A stretch of DNA of 64,000 nucleotides, taken from contig NZ_JAEG01000001.1 in assembly GCF_000518785.1 (NCBI RefSeq), positions 744,001 to 808,000 of the forward strand, read 5' to 3'. The DNA comes from Paenirhizobium selenitireducens ATCC BAA-1503 (GTDB lineage: Bacteria; Pseudomonadota; Alphaproteobacteria; Rhizobiales; Rhizobiaceae). Below the pieces are notes generated by a model that saw only the letters and a program-made list of their open reading frames with translations, was not told the origin of the DNA and ran no database searches. A program made the position numbers and the translations under genes. Numbering within the stretch: the stretch's first letter is position 1; every line of letters begins with the position of its first letter. This document shows, in pieces, positions 25,419-37,448 of this stretch.

Positions 25419-27761
25419 ATGCTTTTCAAATCGGCCACAAGCCGCAACATATTCTCGGCGGTCGCGCTCGGCGTCGTGACGACGATCGGCGTAGCAGCCA
25501 CGCTCGTGACCATCTCCTACGACAATATCCGCACCGCGAGCCTCAACGAAATGCGCGCAGCCGCGCAGCAGGCCGCAGCCGAGATCAATGCGGGTCTGCG
25601 GGATGGACACCGTATGGTCAGCGGTCTGGAGGCGGCGATCACGTCGCTGCGCGAAACCGGTTCGGCAACCCGCGACAATACCGTGGCCCTTCTGCACAAG
25701 ACGCTCGAAGGCTATCCGGGCGCGATCGGTCTCTCGACCGGGTGGGAACCGAACGCCTTCGACGGCAAGGACGCGGACTATGTCGGCAAACCTTTCCATG
25801 ACGCGAGCGGCCGCTTCGTGCCTTACGTGTTCCGCGCCGGCAGCGACATCAAGGTCGAGGTCCTGGTCGACTACGACAAGCCGGGCGCCGGAGACTATTA
25901 TCAACTGCCGGTGAAGACCGGCAAACCGGTCCTCATGGAGCCTTACGTCTATCCGGTGAACGGCAAGGACGTGCTGATGACCACCCTGTCGCTGCCGACC
26001 CGCGCCAACGGTGCGGTCGTCGGCTATGTCGGCGCCGACATCGACCTCGACAAGACGGCAGCCGACCTGGCTGCCAAACGCCCGCTGGGTGACGGCTATG
26101 TCGCACTGCTCTCCTCCGCCAATGCTTTCGTCAGCCACCCGGACAAGGCGGTGATGGGCAAGGCGCTCAAGGAAAGCGGCGTCGATGCCGCAGCCTGGGA
26201 GCGCGCCCTGGCCAAGCCCGGCGAGGCCCAGACCATCGTCCGGCCCGACGGCACCGAAGATCTCGCCGTGGCGTTGCCGATCGTGCCGTTCGAAGGTGCC
26301 GTCTGGAACGTCGTCGTCTCGGTGCCCAGCGCGACGGTCTATGCGAGCCTCACCAAGATCGTGTGGAATTCCGCGGCGATCATCGGCCTTGCGGCCGTTC
26401 TTCTGGTCGTGGCCGGCTGGCTGCTCGCCCGTGGCTTCATCGGCCGCATCAACCGCGTGATCCACCAGACCACGCAGATCGCCGAAGGCCGCCTCGACGT
26501 CGAACTGACCGACCGCGAAAAGTCCGACGAACTCGGCGACCTTTCCCGCTCGCTGCAGATCCTGTTGGAGAACAACCGCCGCAAGGTTCAGCTCGAGAAC
26601 GAGGCCGAGGCCCACCGCGTCCAGGAAGAAGTCGAGCGGAACGAACGGTCCAAGGGCCACCAGTCCCGCGAGGAAGAAATCCGCTTCGTCGTCACGGAAC
26701 TCGGTAACGGCCTTGCACGCCTGTCGGACGGCGACATGACGGTGCGCCTCGAAAAGCCGTTCAACGGCACGCTCGATTCTATCCGCGGCAACTTCAACGA
26801 GTCGATCGAAAAGCTCCAGGCCGCGATGCTCTCCTTCCGCGAGAACGCCTCGACCATCCAGAACGGTTCGAACGAGATCCGCTCCGCCGCCGACGACCTC
26901 GCCCGCCGCACCGAGCAGCAGGCCGCCTCCGTCGAGCAGACGGCCGCGGCACTGGCCGAGATCACCCGCTCGGTCCACGAATCGACCCAGCGCGCCGAGG
27001 ATGCCGGCCTCCAGGTCAGCCGCACCAAGGAAGGCGCCGAGCGTTCGGGCGAAGTGGTTCGTACCGCCGTCGACGCCATGAGCGCGATCGAGCAGTCGTC
27101 GCAGTCGATCTCCAACATCATCGGCGTGATCGACGAGATCGCCTTCCAGACCAACCTGCTGGCCCTGAATGCCGGCGTCGAGGCTGCCCGCGCCGGCGAA
27201 GCCGGCAAGGGCTTTGCCGTCGTCGCTCAGGAAGTGCGCGAACTCGCCCAGCGTTCGGCCAATGCGGCCAAGGAGATCAAGGCGCTCATCACCGCCTCGG
27301 GCGAGCAGGTGCGCAACGGCGTCTCTCTGGTCGGCCAGACCGGCGAAGCGCTTCAGGCGATCGTCGCCGAAGTCCAGCAGATCAACACCAACGTCCAGGC
27401 GATCGTGCTGGCCGCCCGCGACCAGTCGACCGGGCTGAGCGAAATCAACTCGGCCGTCAACATCATGGACCAGGGCACGCAGAAGAACGCGGCCATGGTC
27501 GAGGAGACCAACGCCGCCTCGCACACGCTGGTGTCGGAAGTCTCGGCGCTTTCCGCCCGCCTCGACCAGTTCAACCTCGGCAATGGCCGCGGCACCGCGG
27601 CTCCGATGCGGACTGCCCCTGCCGCCCCCGCCCGGCCGGTCGCGGCAAGCCCGGCCCGGTCCGCACCGGTCGCCTCCCCGGCCCGCGCCCTTGGCAACCG
27701 CCTCGCCGCCGCGATCGGCGCCAAGCCGGCACCGACCACCAGCGACTGGGAAGAGTTCTGA
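25419..27761 (+). CDS. Methyl-accepting chemotaxis protein with dCache-like sensor
   Basis: The 780-residue chemoreceptor has a first membrane helix ([20 protein letters not shown]) and a periplasmic sensor of about 290 residues with dCache traits ([54 protein letters not shown]). A second helix ([19 protein letters not shown]), HAMP and a long signalling domain follow. The hairpin tip is [21 protein letters not shown]. The C-terminus ends DWEEF, a tethering pentapeptide for CheR/CheB. The ligand is unknown; dCache domains often bind amino acids or carboxylates. The gene is isolated from che genes in this window. Confidence 0.92.
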   Translation: MLFKSATSRNIFSAVALGVVTTIGVAATLVTISYDNIRTASLNEMRAAAQQAAAEINAGLRDGHRMVSGLEAAITSLRETGSATRDNTVALLHKTLEGYPGAIGLSTGWEPNAFDGKDADYVGKPFHDASGRFVPYVFRAGSDIKVEVLVDYDKPGAGDYYQLPVKTGKPVLMEPYVYPVNGKDVLMTTLSLPTRANGAVVGYVGADIDLDKTAADLAAKRPLGDGYVALLSSANAFVSHPDKAVMGKALKESGVDAAAWERALAKPGEAQTIVRPDGTEDLAVALPIVPFEGAVWNVVVSVPSATVYASLTKIVWNSAAIIGLAAVLLVVAGWLLARGFIGRINRVIHQTTQIAEGRLDVELTDREKSDELGDLSRSLQILLENNRRKVQLENEAEAHRVQEEVERNERSKGHQSREEEIRFVVTELGNGLARLSDGDMTVRLEKPFNGTLDSIRGNFNESIEKLQAAMLSFRENASTIQNGSNEIRSAADDLARRTEQQAASVEQTAAALAEITRSVHESTQRAEDAGLQVSRTKEGAERSGEVVRTAVDAMSAIEQSSQSISNIIGVIDEIAFQTNLLALNAGVEAARAGEAGKGFAVVAQEVRELAQRSANAAKEIKALITASGEQVRNGVSLVGQTGEALQAIVAEVQQINTNVQAIVLAARDQSTGLSEINSAVNIMDQGTQKNAAMVEETNAASHTLVSEVSALSARLDQFNLGNGRGTAAPMRTAPAAPARPVAASPARSAPVASPARALGNRLAAAIGAKPAPTTSDWEEF

Positions 27762-27789
27762 GCCTAAGGGACAGAGCATCGGAAACTGC

Positions 27790-27816
27790 GAATGGCGGGC
27801 CACGAGCCCGCCATTC
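27790..27816 (+). terminator. Hairpin after the chemoreceptor gene
   Basis: GAATGGCGGGC and GCCCGCCATTC form a perfect 11-bp stem around CACGA, followed by TTCGTT. The stem is strong but the T-run weak, so terminator function is probable rather than certain. Confidence 0.6.
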
Positions 27817-27945
27817 TTCGTTCCGGCACCATGCGTGAATTGGGGGGAGAAGGCTGACCGATAGAAGAGACGATCTGCCGGGAGCCCGACCTCGACGGGA
27901 ACAGCCCCTCACAGTCTCGGATCACGGTTCGGACCCGGAACAGAC

Positions 27946-29040
27946 TCAGGCGCCGCGCGCTGCGAGTTGAGACGACAGAGCGCTCCCGGCTCTGCGCGCC
28001 TCCAGGGACTTCAACAGCTTGTGGGCGACCAGGACGATGACGACGGAAGCATAGCCGTCGATCGCATAATGCCAGCCGAGATAGACGGAGCTCGCCATGA
28101 TGAGGAGCGTATAGGCCGCGGCGGGTGCAGCCAGCTTCGGATAGCGGTCGGCAAGGAACAGGGCGTTCATCGAGATCAGCCCGACATGAACGCTCGGAAA
28201 GGCCGAGATGCCCGAACCGAAGCCCGCAACGCCGCTCTTGTAGATCTGCCAGAGATATTCCTGGAAGGCCCGGGCCTGGCCATTGGACAAAAAGGCCAAC
28301 TGCTCCATGAAACGGGCCTCGTCGCCGGTGACCGCGCCATAATAGGCAGGCCCGGCCGAAAGGGAGAGCCCGGCCAGCACATTGCCGCAGAACACCCAGA
28401 CGAACATGAACATCAGCATGTAGCGGGTACGAACGCCGTTTGCCCGCGGCGAGGTCGCAACAAAGAAGAGCGCCGCGAAACACAGAACGAACCACAGAAT
28501 GCTGTAGTTCCATTCCACAAGCGCTAGCACCGTCTTGTTGGCCGCGATCGGATAGAGCAACTGCCAGGGATCGTAGCCGAAGTGGATGAAGCGATCGATG
28601 TCGGCATGCAGTCTGTCATAACGGAAACCGCCGGCGAGAATAGGCAGCATGTTCTTGAACGACGTGAAGCTGCCCTGGAAAATCATCAGGGCCATCAGCA
28701 AGACCATGCCCGACAGCAGACGGCCGAGGCGCTTCGTGCCGAAGAAGCGGCGATAGGCCCGGCCCCGACGCTGGTCGAAACGCAAAATGCCATGCGCAAG
28801 ATCGAACGCCACGGCCATCATCGGCATGAACCAGAGGAAGGTCAAAGGCCACTGCACGAGATAGTTCGTATGGGACGACTGTTCCCAATGCGCGCTCCCA
28901 TGGAGTACAGCAAGACAAACCACGGTGTAGGCGGCAACGCAGGAATAGATCAGCGCATCGCGGCGCATCTGCTCCGCAATCTCACGCCGAAGCGCGAAAG
29001 CAAGGCTTCGCACAGTACCGGGACCAGGTAGAGATCTCAT
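27946..29040 (-). CDS. PAP2 superfamily membrane phosphatase / inositolphosphotransferase-like protein
   Basis: The 364-residue protein has about six or more hydrophobic segments. The PAP2 active-site motifs lie late in the chain: SAFPSVHVGLISM (motif with the catalytic His) and YLGWHYAIDGYASV. The size and the DRFIHFGYDPWQLLYP and LSAGPAYYG segments resemble the PAP2_3 subgroup related to inositolphosphorylceramide synthases. Small acid phosphatases lack these features. A lipid phosphatase or lipid head-group transferase role in the inner membrane is the best guess. It is divergent from carB. Confidence 0.8.
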   Translation of the reverse strand: MRSLPGPGTVRSLAFALRREIAEQMRRDALIYSCVAAYTVVCLAVLHGSAHWEQSSHTNYLVQWPLTFLWFMPMMAVAFDLAHGILRFDQRRGRAYRRFFGTKRLGRLLSGMVLLMALMIFQGSFTSFKNMLPILAGGFRYDRLHADIDRFIHFGYDPWQLLYPIAANKTVLALVEWNYSILWFVLCFAALFFVATSPRANGVRTRYMLMFMFVWVFCGNVLAGLSLSAGPAYYGAVTGDEARFMEQLAFLSNGQARAFQEYLWQIYKSGVAGFGSGISAFPSVHVGLISMNALFLADRYPKLAAPAAAYTLLIMASSVYLGWHYAIDGYASVVIVLVAHKLLKSLEARRAGSALSSQLAARGA

Positions 29041-29264
29041 CCGGATAGATAAGCACTCTATTGCTCAGAAAACCTTAATCCCCCAAGCTGCGACATCTGG
29101 CAAACAGCTACGGCGCCGGTCGGCTTCGGCAATGAGATCTGGTCGCCCGTCGTCCCAATTCCGTCGAGACAAGATTTCCTGTCGGAATCGTCAATTTCGG
29201 GGTTCCGCTTCGGCCAACATTTCCCTATAAGCCGCTTCTAGCCTTAAAAGACCTCGTTTGCGCC

Positions 29265-29290
29265 CCGGCCGGTGAATTCACCCTGGCCGG
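29265..29290 (+). promoter_or_regulatory. carB: Hairpin in the carB leader
   Basis: CCGGCC and GGCCGG flank the perfect palindrome GGTGAATTCACC, forming a compact hairpin 32 bases before the carB start. A TATAAG box at 29226-29231 with a poor -35 (TTCCGC) could be the promoter. A leader structure controlling carB is plausible but unproven. Confidence 0.4.
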
Positions 29291-29322
29291 CCTTTCGCGC
29301 AACTGAAAATTGGAAGACGCCG

Positions 29323-32805
<3,483 letters not shown>

Positions 32806-32813
32806 GAGGCACC

Positions 32814-32998
32814 ATGAGCAAGCCGCTCCGTTTCACCGCCCATTCGCAGACGGTAATCTTGGAGCGGCAGTTCGGCACACCGTGACTGATTGGCGATAGG
32901 CACAGGGTCCGGTCTTCGGGACAATTTGCCTGGAAACCGAAGACGGAATCCGTATCATCACGGCGTTCCTCGATCGGAAAGCACGGATGCCGCAATGA
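32814..32998 (+). pseudogene. Broken DUF4258 gene (internal deletion and frameshift)
   Basis: The first frame reads MSKPLRFTAHSQTVILERQFGTP and stops. A different frame then reads ICLETEDGIRIITAFLDRKARMPQ and stops at 32998. These are the N- and C-terminal ends of DUF4258 proteins (FTAHAxxVIxER... RIITAFxDRxAR), normally 80-95 residues. The 185-base remnant is not a multiple of three, so roughly a hundred bases are missing with a frame change. The old stop overlaps the next start as ATGA, showing a former coupled pair. A ribosome site (GAGAGGC) still precedes the ATG. Confidence 0.7.
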
Positions 32999-33189
32999 AG
33001 CCGAAGCTCGAATACGATCCAGCGGCAGATGCCGCCTATGTCCGCTTTTCCAGCGAGCCCGTGCTCGAATCCGAGGAAGTATCGCAGGGCATCGTCCTGG
33101 ATTACGATCGCGACGGACACATCGTCGGCATGGAAGTTCTCAACGCCCGCACCAACCTGCCGCCTGCCGTGCTCGACGACGCGGCCTAA
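32995..33189 (+). CDS. DUF2283 small protein, former partner of the broken DUF4258 gene
   Basis: The 64-residue product MKPKLEYDPAADAAYVRFSS shows the DUF2283 pattern: Y-D-x-x-x-D-A-x-Y-V/I, then GIVLDYDRDGHIVGMEVLNA. DUF2283 genes commonly sit beside DUF4258 or other small toxin-like genes, hence a proposed antitoxin role; this has not been demonstrated as far as I know. The start overlaps the former DUF4258 stop by 4 bases. It is now separated from carB only by the pseudogene. Confidence 0.78.
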   Translation: MKPKLEYDPAADAAYVRFSSEPVLESEEVSQGIVLDYDRDGHIVGMEVLNARTNLPPAVLDDAA

Positions 33190-33241
33190 GCCTTTCCATC
33201 TCCCTTGAGCAGATATCCATAGGAATCCTGAACGCCAGGCG

Positions 33242-33288
33242 TTGACAGACTTCTACTCCTCCTTTATTTAACCATTCAGTTAATTAAC
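33242..33288 (+). promoter_or_regulatory. Promoter and candidate ArsR operator of the SRPBCC cluster
   Basis: TTGACA (33242-33247), 17 bases, TATTTA (33265-33270) is a strong sigma-70 promoter. Overlapping the -10 and start site are TTAAC-N6-GTTAA (33268-33283) and the perfect palindrome GTTAATTAAC (33279-33288), fitting repression by the ArsR protein encoded next. Confidence 0.6.
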
Positions 33289-33302
33289 CGATGAGCTAAG
33301 TA

Positions 33303-33656
33303 ATGTCTCTCGACCCTCTCTCCGATACGCTCTCCGCGCTCGCCGACCCCACCCGCCGGGCGATCCTGGCGCGGCTGGCGCGGGGCGAGGCGACGGTGAA
33401 CGAACTGGCCGAGCCCTTCGCCATGAGCCTTCCGGCCGTCTCCAAGCACCTGAAGGTGCTGGAGCGGGCCAGGCTGATCTCGCGGGGCCGCACCGCCCAG
33501 TGGCGCCCCTGCCGGCTGGAGCCGGAGCCGTTGCAGAAGCTGGACAGCTGGCTTGAGGAATATCGCGACCTGTGGGAGCACCGCTTCGACCGGCTGGAAA
33601 CCTATCTCGAAACCATCAAGCACGACGCTGACAAGAAAGGCGACGATCATGAGTGA
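33303..33656 (+). CDS. ArsR/SmtB family regulator (SRPBCC-associated)
   Basis: The 117-residue winged-helix protein begins LDPLSDTLSALADPTRRAILARLARGEATVNELAEPFAMSLPAVSKHLKVLERARLI, the standard ArsR recognition region. No Cys is present, so it is not a thiol metal sensor of the CxCxxC type. This subgroup (SdpR-like) is typically encoded upstream of AHSA1/SRPBCC genes. It overlaps the next gene by 8 bases and probably represses the whole cluster through the dyads at 33268-33288. The effector is unknown. Confidence 0.88.
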   Translation: MSLDPLSDTLSALADPTRRAILARLARGEATVNELAEPFAMSLPAVSKHLKVLERARLISRGRTAQWRPCRLEPEPLQKLDSWLEEYRDLWEHRFDRLETYLETIKHDADKKGDDHE

Positions 33657-34095
33657 CAAGCTTGAAATCCTGAACACGCGTCTCTTTGCGGCCAGCCGCC
33701 AGGCGGTGTTCGATGCCTTCGCCGAGCCCGACCAACTGAAGCACTGGTGGGGTCCCCACGGCTTCACCAATACCGTCCCCGAATTCGACTTCAGGCCGGG
33801 CGGCAAGTGGCGGATCGTCATGACCGCCTCCAACGGCACCGATTTCGACAATCACGCGACATTCGAGGAGATCGTCGAGCCGGAGCGGATCAGCTACGTC
33901 CACCACCTGCCCATGCATGTCTTCACCATGACCATGACCTTCGACGAGGAGGCGGACGGCACGCGGCTCACCTGGCGCATGCTGTTCGAACCCACCGAAG
34001 AAAACCTGCAGCTCGAGAAATTCCTGGCAGCGGCCAACGAGCAGAATTTCGACCGCCTGGAAGACCACCTTCAAAACCAGACCGGGAAGGCTTGA
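33649..34095 (+). CDS. SRPBCC (AHSA1-like) protein 1
   Basis: The 148-residue product has the AHSA1/SRPBCC pattern: TRLFAASRQAVFDAFAEPDQLKHWWGPHGFTNT, FDFRPGGKWRIVMT and a C-terminal amphipathic helix (EKFLAAANEQNFDRLEDHL). The fold encloses a hydrophobic ligand pocket. It starts inside the ArsR gene (8-base overlap) and ends 2 bases before the second SRPBCC gene. Ligand unknown. Confidence 0.87.
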   Translation: MSDKLEILNTRLFAASRQAVFDAFAEPDQLKHWWGPHGFTNTVPEFDFRPGGKWRIVMTASNGTDFDNHATFEEIVEPERISYVHHLPMHVFTMTMTFDEEADGTRLTWRMLFEPTEENLQLEKFLAAANEQNFDRLEDHLQNQTGKA

Positions 34096-34097
34096 CC

Positions 34098-34562
34098 ATG
34101 ACAGTCCACGCAGATCCGAACAGAACCCTCTCCGTCTCGCGCCTCGTCGGCGCCCGGCCCGAACTGGTCTTCAGGATGTTCTCCGAGGCCCGGCATCTCG
34201 ACGCCTGGTGGGGACCGGACGGTTTTACCAACGAAACCCACGAGATGGACTTTTCCGTCGGCGGCCTGTGGCGCTACACGATGCATGGCCCGGACGGCAA
34301 GGCATGGCCGAACTGGATCCGCTACCGCGAGATCAGCCCGCCGACACGCCTCTTCTATGATCACGGCGCCGAGATCGGCGAGCCCGCGCATTTCGAAGGC
34401 GAGATCCGCTTCGAGGCGGAAGGCGACAGGACCCGCGTGACGCTGACCCTTGTCTTCCCCACGCCCGAGGCGCGCAACGCAACGCTGAAGTTCGGCGCGG
34501 TCGACGGCGGCAACCAGACGCTCGCCAAGCTCGACGCCTATGTCAGGACGCAGACCGGCTGA
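34098..34562 (+). CDS. SRPBCC (AHSA1-like) protein 2
   Basis: The 154-residue paralogue of its neighbour has SRLVGARPELVFRMFSEARHLDAWWGPDGFTNET, DFSVGGLWRYTMHGPDGK and the C-terminal helix GGNQTLAKLDAYVRT. The tandem pair behind an ArsR regulator is a recurring arrangement in rhizobia. Both proteins probably bind a hydrophobic small molecule; function is inferred from fold only. Confidence 0.87.
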   Translation: MTVHADPNRTLSVSRLVGARPELVFRMFSEARHLDAWWGPDGFTNETHEMDFSVGGLWRYTMHGPDGKAWPNWIRYREISPPTRLFYDHGAEIGEPAHFEGEIRFEAEGDRTRVTLTLVFPTPEARNATLKFGAVDGGNQTLAKLDAYVRTQTG

Positions 34563-34603
34563 ACCACCGGGAGTTGCGGCCGGGCAAAATCGACACTTGC
34601 CAA

Positions 34604-34630
34604 GGCGGAGAATTCGCGAAATTCTCCGCC
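34604..34630 (+). terminator. Hairpin between the second SRPBCC gene and the MFS gene
   Basis: GGCGGAGAATT and AATTCTCCGCC form a perfect 11-bp stem around CGCGA, followed by GGAATTTTC. It may terminate or attenuate transcription into the transporter gene 24 bases downstream. Confidence 0.5.
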
Positions 34631-34653
34631 GGAATTTTCAAGGACACCAGGTC

Positions 34654-36192
34654 ATGACCGAATCTTTGCCCATTGCAGCGCGGGCGACCAGCCGCGAATG
34701 GATTGGACTGTTCGTCCTTTCCATCGCCTGTCTGGTCTATTCCATGGACCTCTCCGTCCTGTTTCTCGCCATGCCCGCGATCACCGCCGATCTCGCGCCG
34801 TCCGCCGCCGAGCTGCTCTGGATCAACGACATCTACGGCTTCATGGTCGCCGGCTTTCTGGTGACGATGGGCACCCTTGGCGACCGGGTCGGCCGGCGCA
34901 GGATCCTGATGATCGGCGCAGCCGCCTTCGGTCTGGCCTCGCTTTTCGCCGCCTTTGCCACGACGGCGTCGATGCTCATCTTTGCCCGCGCACTGCTGGG
35001 CATCGCCGGGGCCACGATTGCACCCTCCACGCTCTCGCTGGTCGTCAACCTGTTTTCCGACGAGTCGGAGCGCAACCGCGCCATCGGCATATGGGGCACG
35101 GCTTTCGCCCTTGGCGGCCTGATCGGACCGCTGCTCGGCGGCGTCCTGCTGGAATTCTTCCACTGGGGATCGGTGTTCCTGATCAACGTCCCGGTCATGC
35201 TGGCGCTCGTCGTCGCCTCCCCCTTCCTGCTGCCGGAGTTCCGCAGCGAACAATCCGGCCGGATCGATGTCGCAAGCGTGCTTCTGTCGCTGGCGAGCGT
35301 CCTGCCCGTCATCTACGGCCTCAAGCACATCGCCACGGACGGCTTCGAGTTGGTCCATCTGCCGCCGATCGCGGTAGGTCTCGGTCTGGGCGTCGTGTTT
35401 CTCCGCCGCCAGATGCGACTGCAAGACCCGCTGATCGACCTGTCGCTGTTCGCCATCCCCTCCTTTACCGCGTCGCTGCTGGTCAACCTGTTCGGCGTCT
35501 TCTTCGTCTTCGGCATCTTCCTCTTCCAGAACCAGTTCCTGCAGCTGGTGCTCGGGCTTTCGCCGCTGCAGGCCGCGCTCTGGTCGATTGCGCCCAGCCT
35601 GGTCTTTACCGTCATGTCGCTTCAGGCCTACCGCATCACCAACCGGCTGGGCCCGGTCCGCACCGTGCTGCTTGGGCTTGCCGTCAATGCGATCGGCGCG
35701 GCCGTGATGGCGATGGCGGCCTATGGCCAGAGCCTCTATGGGGTGCTGTTCGCCAGCATGCTGATCGGCCTCGGCTTCGTCCCGGTCGTGTTGACCACGA
35801 CCGGCCTCATCGTCGGCTCCGCCCCGCCGGAGCGCGCCGGCGCGGCCTCGGCGATCTCCGAGACCAGTGCGGAATTTGGCGGCGCGATGGGTGTTGCCCT
35901 GCTCGGCAGCCTCGCCAGCATCATCTACCGGCTGGCCATGGCCACCACCGACCTCGGCGCCTTGCCGCCGCCGCTGGCCGAGGCCAGCCGTTCGACGCTT
36001 GCCGCCGCCGTCGAGGTCGCGGGCAGCATGAAGGGCGAAGGGACGCCCTGGCTCGAAGTGGCGCGCGACAGTTTCTCGCTCGGCTTTGCCGTCTCCTGCG
36101 GCGTAGCGGCAATCACGCTGGTGGCCCTCGCCCTCCTCGCGCGCTGGGTCTACGGCACAAACCCGCCAGCCGCCACAACCGCTGCCCACTGA
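34654..36192 (+). CDS. MFS transporter, DHA2 family (14 TM, SmvA/QacA-like)
   Basis: The 512-residue protein has about fourteen membrane segments and DHA2 motifs: LSVLFLAMPAITADLAPSAAELLWINDIYGFM, motif A GTLGDRVGRRRILM, and motif C region GGLIGPLLGGVLLEFFHWG. Relatives export quaternary ammonium and dye-like cations by proton antiport. It lies on the same strand behind the ArsR/SRPBCC genes but is separated by a hairpin, so joint control is only possible. AAGGA is about ten bases before the ATG. Confidence 0.92.
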   Translation: MTESLPIAARATSREWIGLFVLSIACLVYSMDLSVLFLAMPAITADLAPSAAELLWINDIYGFMVAGFLVTMGTLGDRVGRRRILMIGAAAFGLASLFAAFATTASMLIFARALLGIAGATIAPSTLSLVVNLFSDESERNRAIGIWGTAFALGGLIGPLLGGVLLEFFHWGSVFLINVPVMLALVVASPFLLPEFRSEQSGRIDVASVLLSLASVLPVIYGLKHIATDGFELVHLPPIAVGLGLGVVFLRRQMRLQDPLIDLSLFAIPSFTASLLVNLFGVFFVFGIFLFQNQFLQLVLGLSPLQAALWSIAPSLVFTVMSLQAYRITNRLGPVRTVLLGLAVNAIGAAVMAMAAYGQSLYGVLFASMLIGLGFVPVVLTTTGLIVGSAPPERAGAASAISETSAEFGGAMGVALLGSLASIIYRLAMATTDLGALPPPLAEASRSTLAAAVEVAGSMKGEGTPWLEVARDSFSLGFAVSCGVAAITLVALALLARWVYGTNPPAATTAAH

Positions 36193-36286
36193 GGCAGCGG
36201 CCGAAGGAAGGCAGCGGACCGCATCGCGAATACGCGGGTGGGCGCGGGGCGAGACGCTATGATGGACGCCTCGCCTCGCCCAGCCC

Positions 36287-37327
36287 TCAGACGGCGGGAC
36301 CGGTGATCGTGGCGACCACAGGGGCATGGTCAGACGCGATGCCGCGTTCCGGCCCCTCGCGGAAATGCGCGTCGAACACCTCGATCTTGCTCACCGTGCC
36401 GTGGCGCCGCGGATTTTTCGGATTGAGGCCGTTCGACAGGATCACGTAGTCGAGAACCGAGCCATGGCCGAAGCTGCTATGCGTCACCGGCCGGGTATTC
36501 ATCTGGGTCGGCACGAGATGCCAGGCGTCGTAGAGCTTGAAGACGTGTTTCAGATAGGCGAATTCTTCCGGGATCGCGTCGCCGGCAACACTGCCCCAGG
36601 AAAACACCCGCTCGCCCTGCGTCAGGATGCCGAGCGTGTGGGATTCGGGATCCTCGTTCATGTCGCCGAGCAGGATGACCGCCGCCGCCGGATCGACGTC
36701 GAGGATACGCCGGAAGGTGCGGTAGAGCGCGCCCGCCTCCGCCGCCCGCTTGGCCACCTGATCGACGCCGGCCACGGCCCTCAGCGCATAGTAGCGCTTG
36801 ACCTTGTCCGCCCAGTCGCCGACCGCGTCAATCGCGTCCGGATCGACGAAGGCCCCTTGCGATTTCAGGTGGCAGACATAGACCTTGATTTCGCCGATGC
36901 TCGGCGCCTGCACGACGGCCTCGACCGGAACGCGGGAGAAGCCGAAGCCCTCGTCGATCACGGTGTCGGCCGGGATGCCGGCGACACCGGCCAGGTCGTT
37001 CACCGTGGTGAAAGGCAGCCGCGAGGCAACCGCCACCGTGGCGTTGACATAAATCTCCGGATCGTCCGGATCGAAGATCGCCCGCGCCGCATTGTAGAAG
37101 TAGGGATAGCCCGCCGCCTGGGTCAGCACCCTCAAGGCCTCGTCGGACACCACTTCCTGGAAACCGACGACATCGGCGTTCATCTTGGTCAGCATGCCGG
37201 AGATCCAGTCGAGCTTCGCCGCCCATTGCTCCGGCGTGTAGGTCGCGCTCGCCTTGCGCTCGTGCCAGTAGATGCCCGGCGCGGCAAAATGGTAGAGATT
37301 GAAGGTGGCCACTCTCAGATCAGGCAT
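36287..37327 (-). CDS. Endonuclease/exonuclease/phosphatase family protein
   Basis: The 346-residue protein has the EEP catalytic pattern: VATFNLYHF at the N-terminus, GFQEVV (metal-binding Glu), ILLGDMNEDPES (Asp-x-Asn) and C-terminal ASDHAPVVATI (Asp-His). VYVCHLKSQGAF fits the central strand. Substrate could be nucleic acid, a phosphoinositide or a sugar phosphate. No signal peptide is evident. GGGGAGGA lies four bases before the ATG at 37327; the upstream in-frame start at 37381 lacks such a site. Confidence 0.85.
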   Translation of the reverse strand: MPDLRVATFNLYHFAAPGIYWHERKASATYTPEQWAAKLDWISGMLTKMNADVVGFQEVVSDEALRVLTQAAGYPYFYNAARAIFDPDDPEIYVNATVAVASRLPFTTVNDLAGVAGIPADTVIDEGFGFSRVPVEAVVQAPSIGEIKVYVCHLKSQGAFVDPDAIDAVGDWADKVKRYYALRAVAGVDQVAKRAAEAGALYRTFRRILDVDPAAAVILLGDMNEDPESHTLGILTQGERVFSWGSVAGDAIPEEFAYLKHVFKLYDAWHLVPTQMNTRPVTHSSFGHGSVLDYVILSNGLNPKNPRRHGTVSKIEVFDAHFREGPERGIASDHAPVVATITGPAV

Positions 37328-37448
37328 GTCGTCCTCCCCTTGCCCGCAATCCACTGACAGGATGTCCACAGACTGCGACATCCACTTAAAATTGTAAACA
37401 TGACACGGTTGTGATAACCTGAGGCCGTTTCGGTAATGGGGTCAGACC

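Noticed and set aside
34651-34660. Palindrome GGTCATGACC at the MFS start codon
   Set aside because: Ten bases, overlapping the start codon by chance composition; no support as an operator.
34543-36327. Minus-strand frame of about 590 codons opposite the MFS transporter
   Set aside because: Gln/Asp/Arg-rich shadow without motifs; the MFS frame has clear DHA2 signatures.
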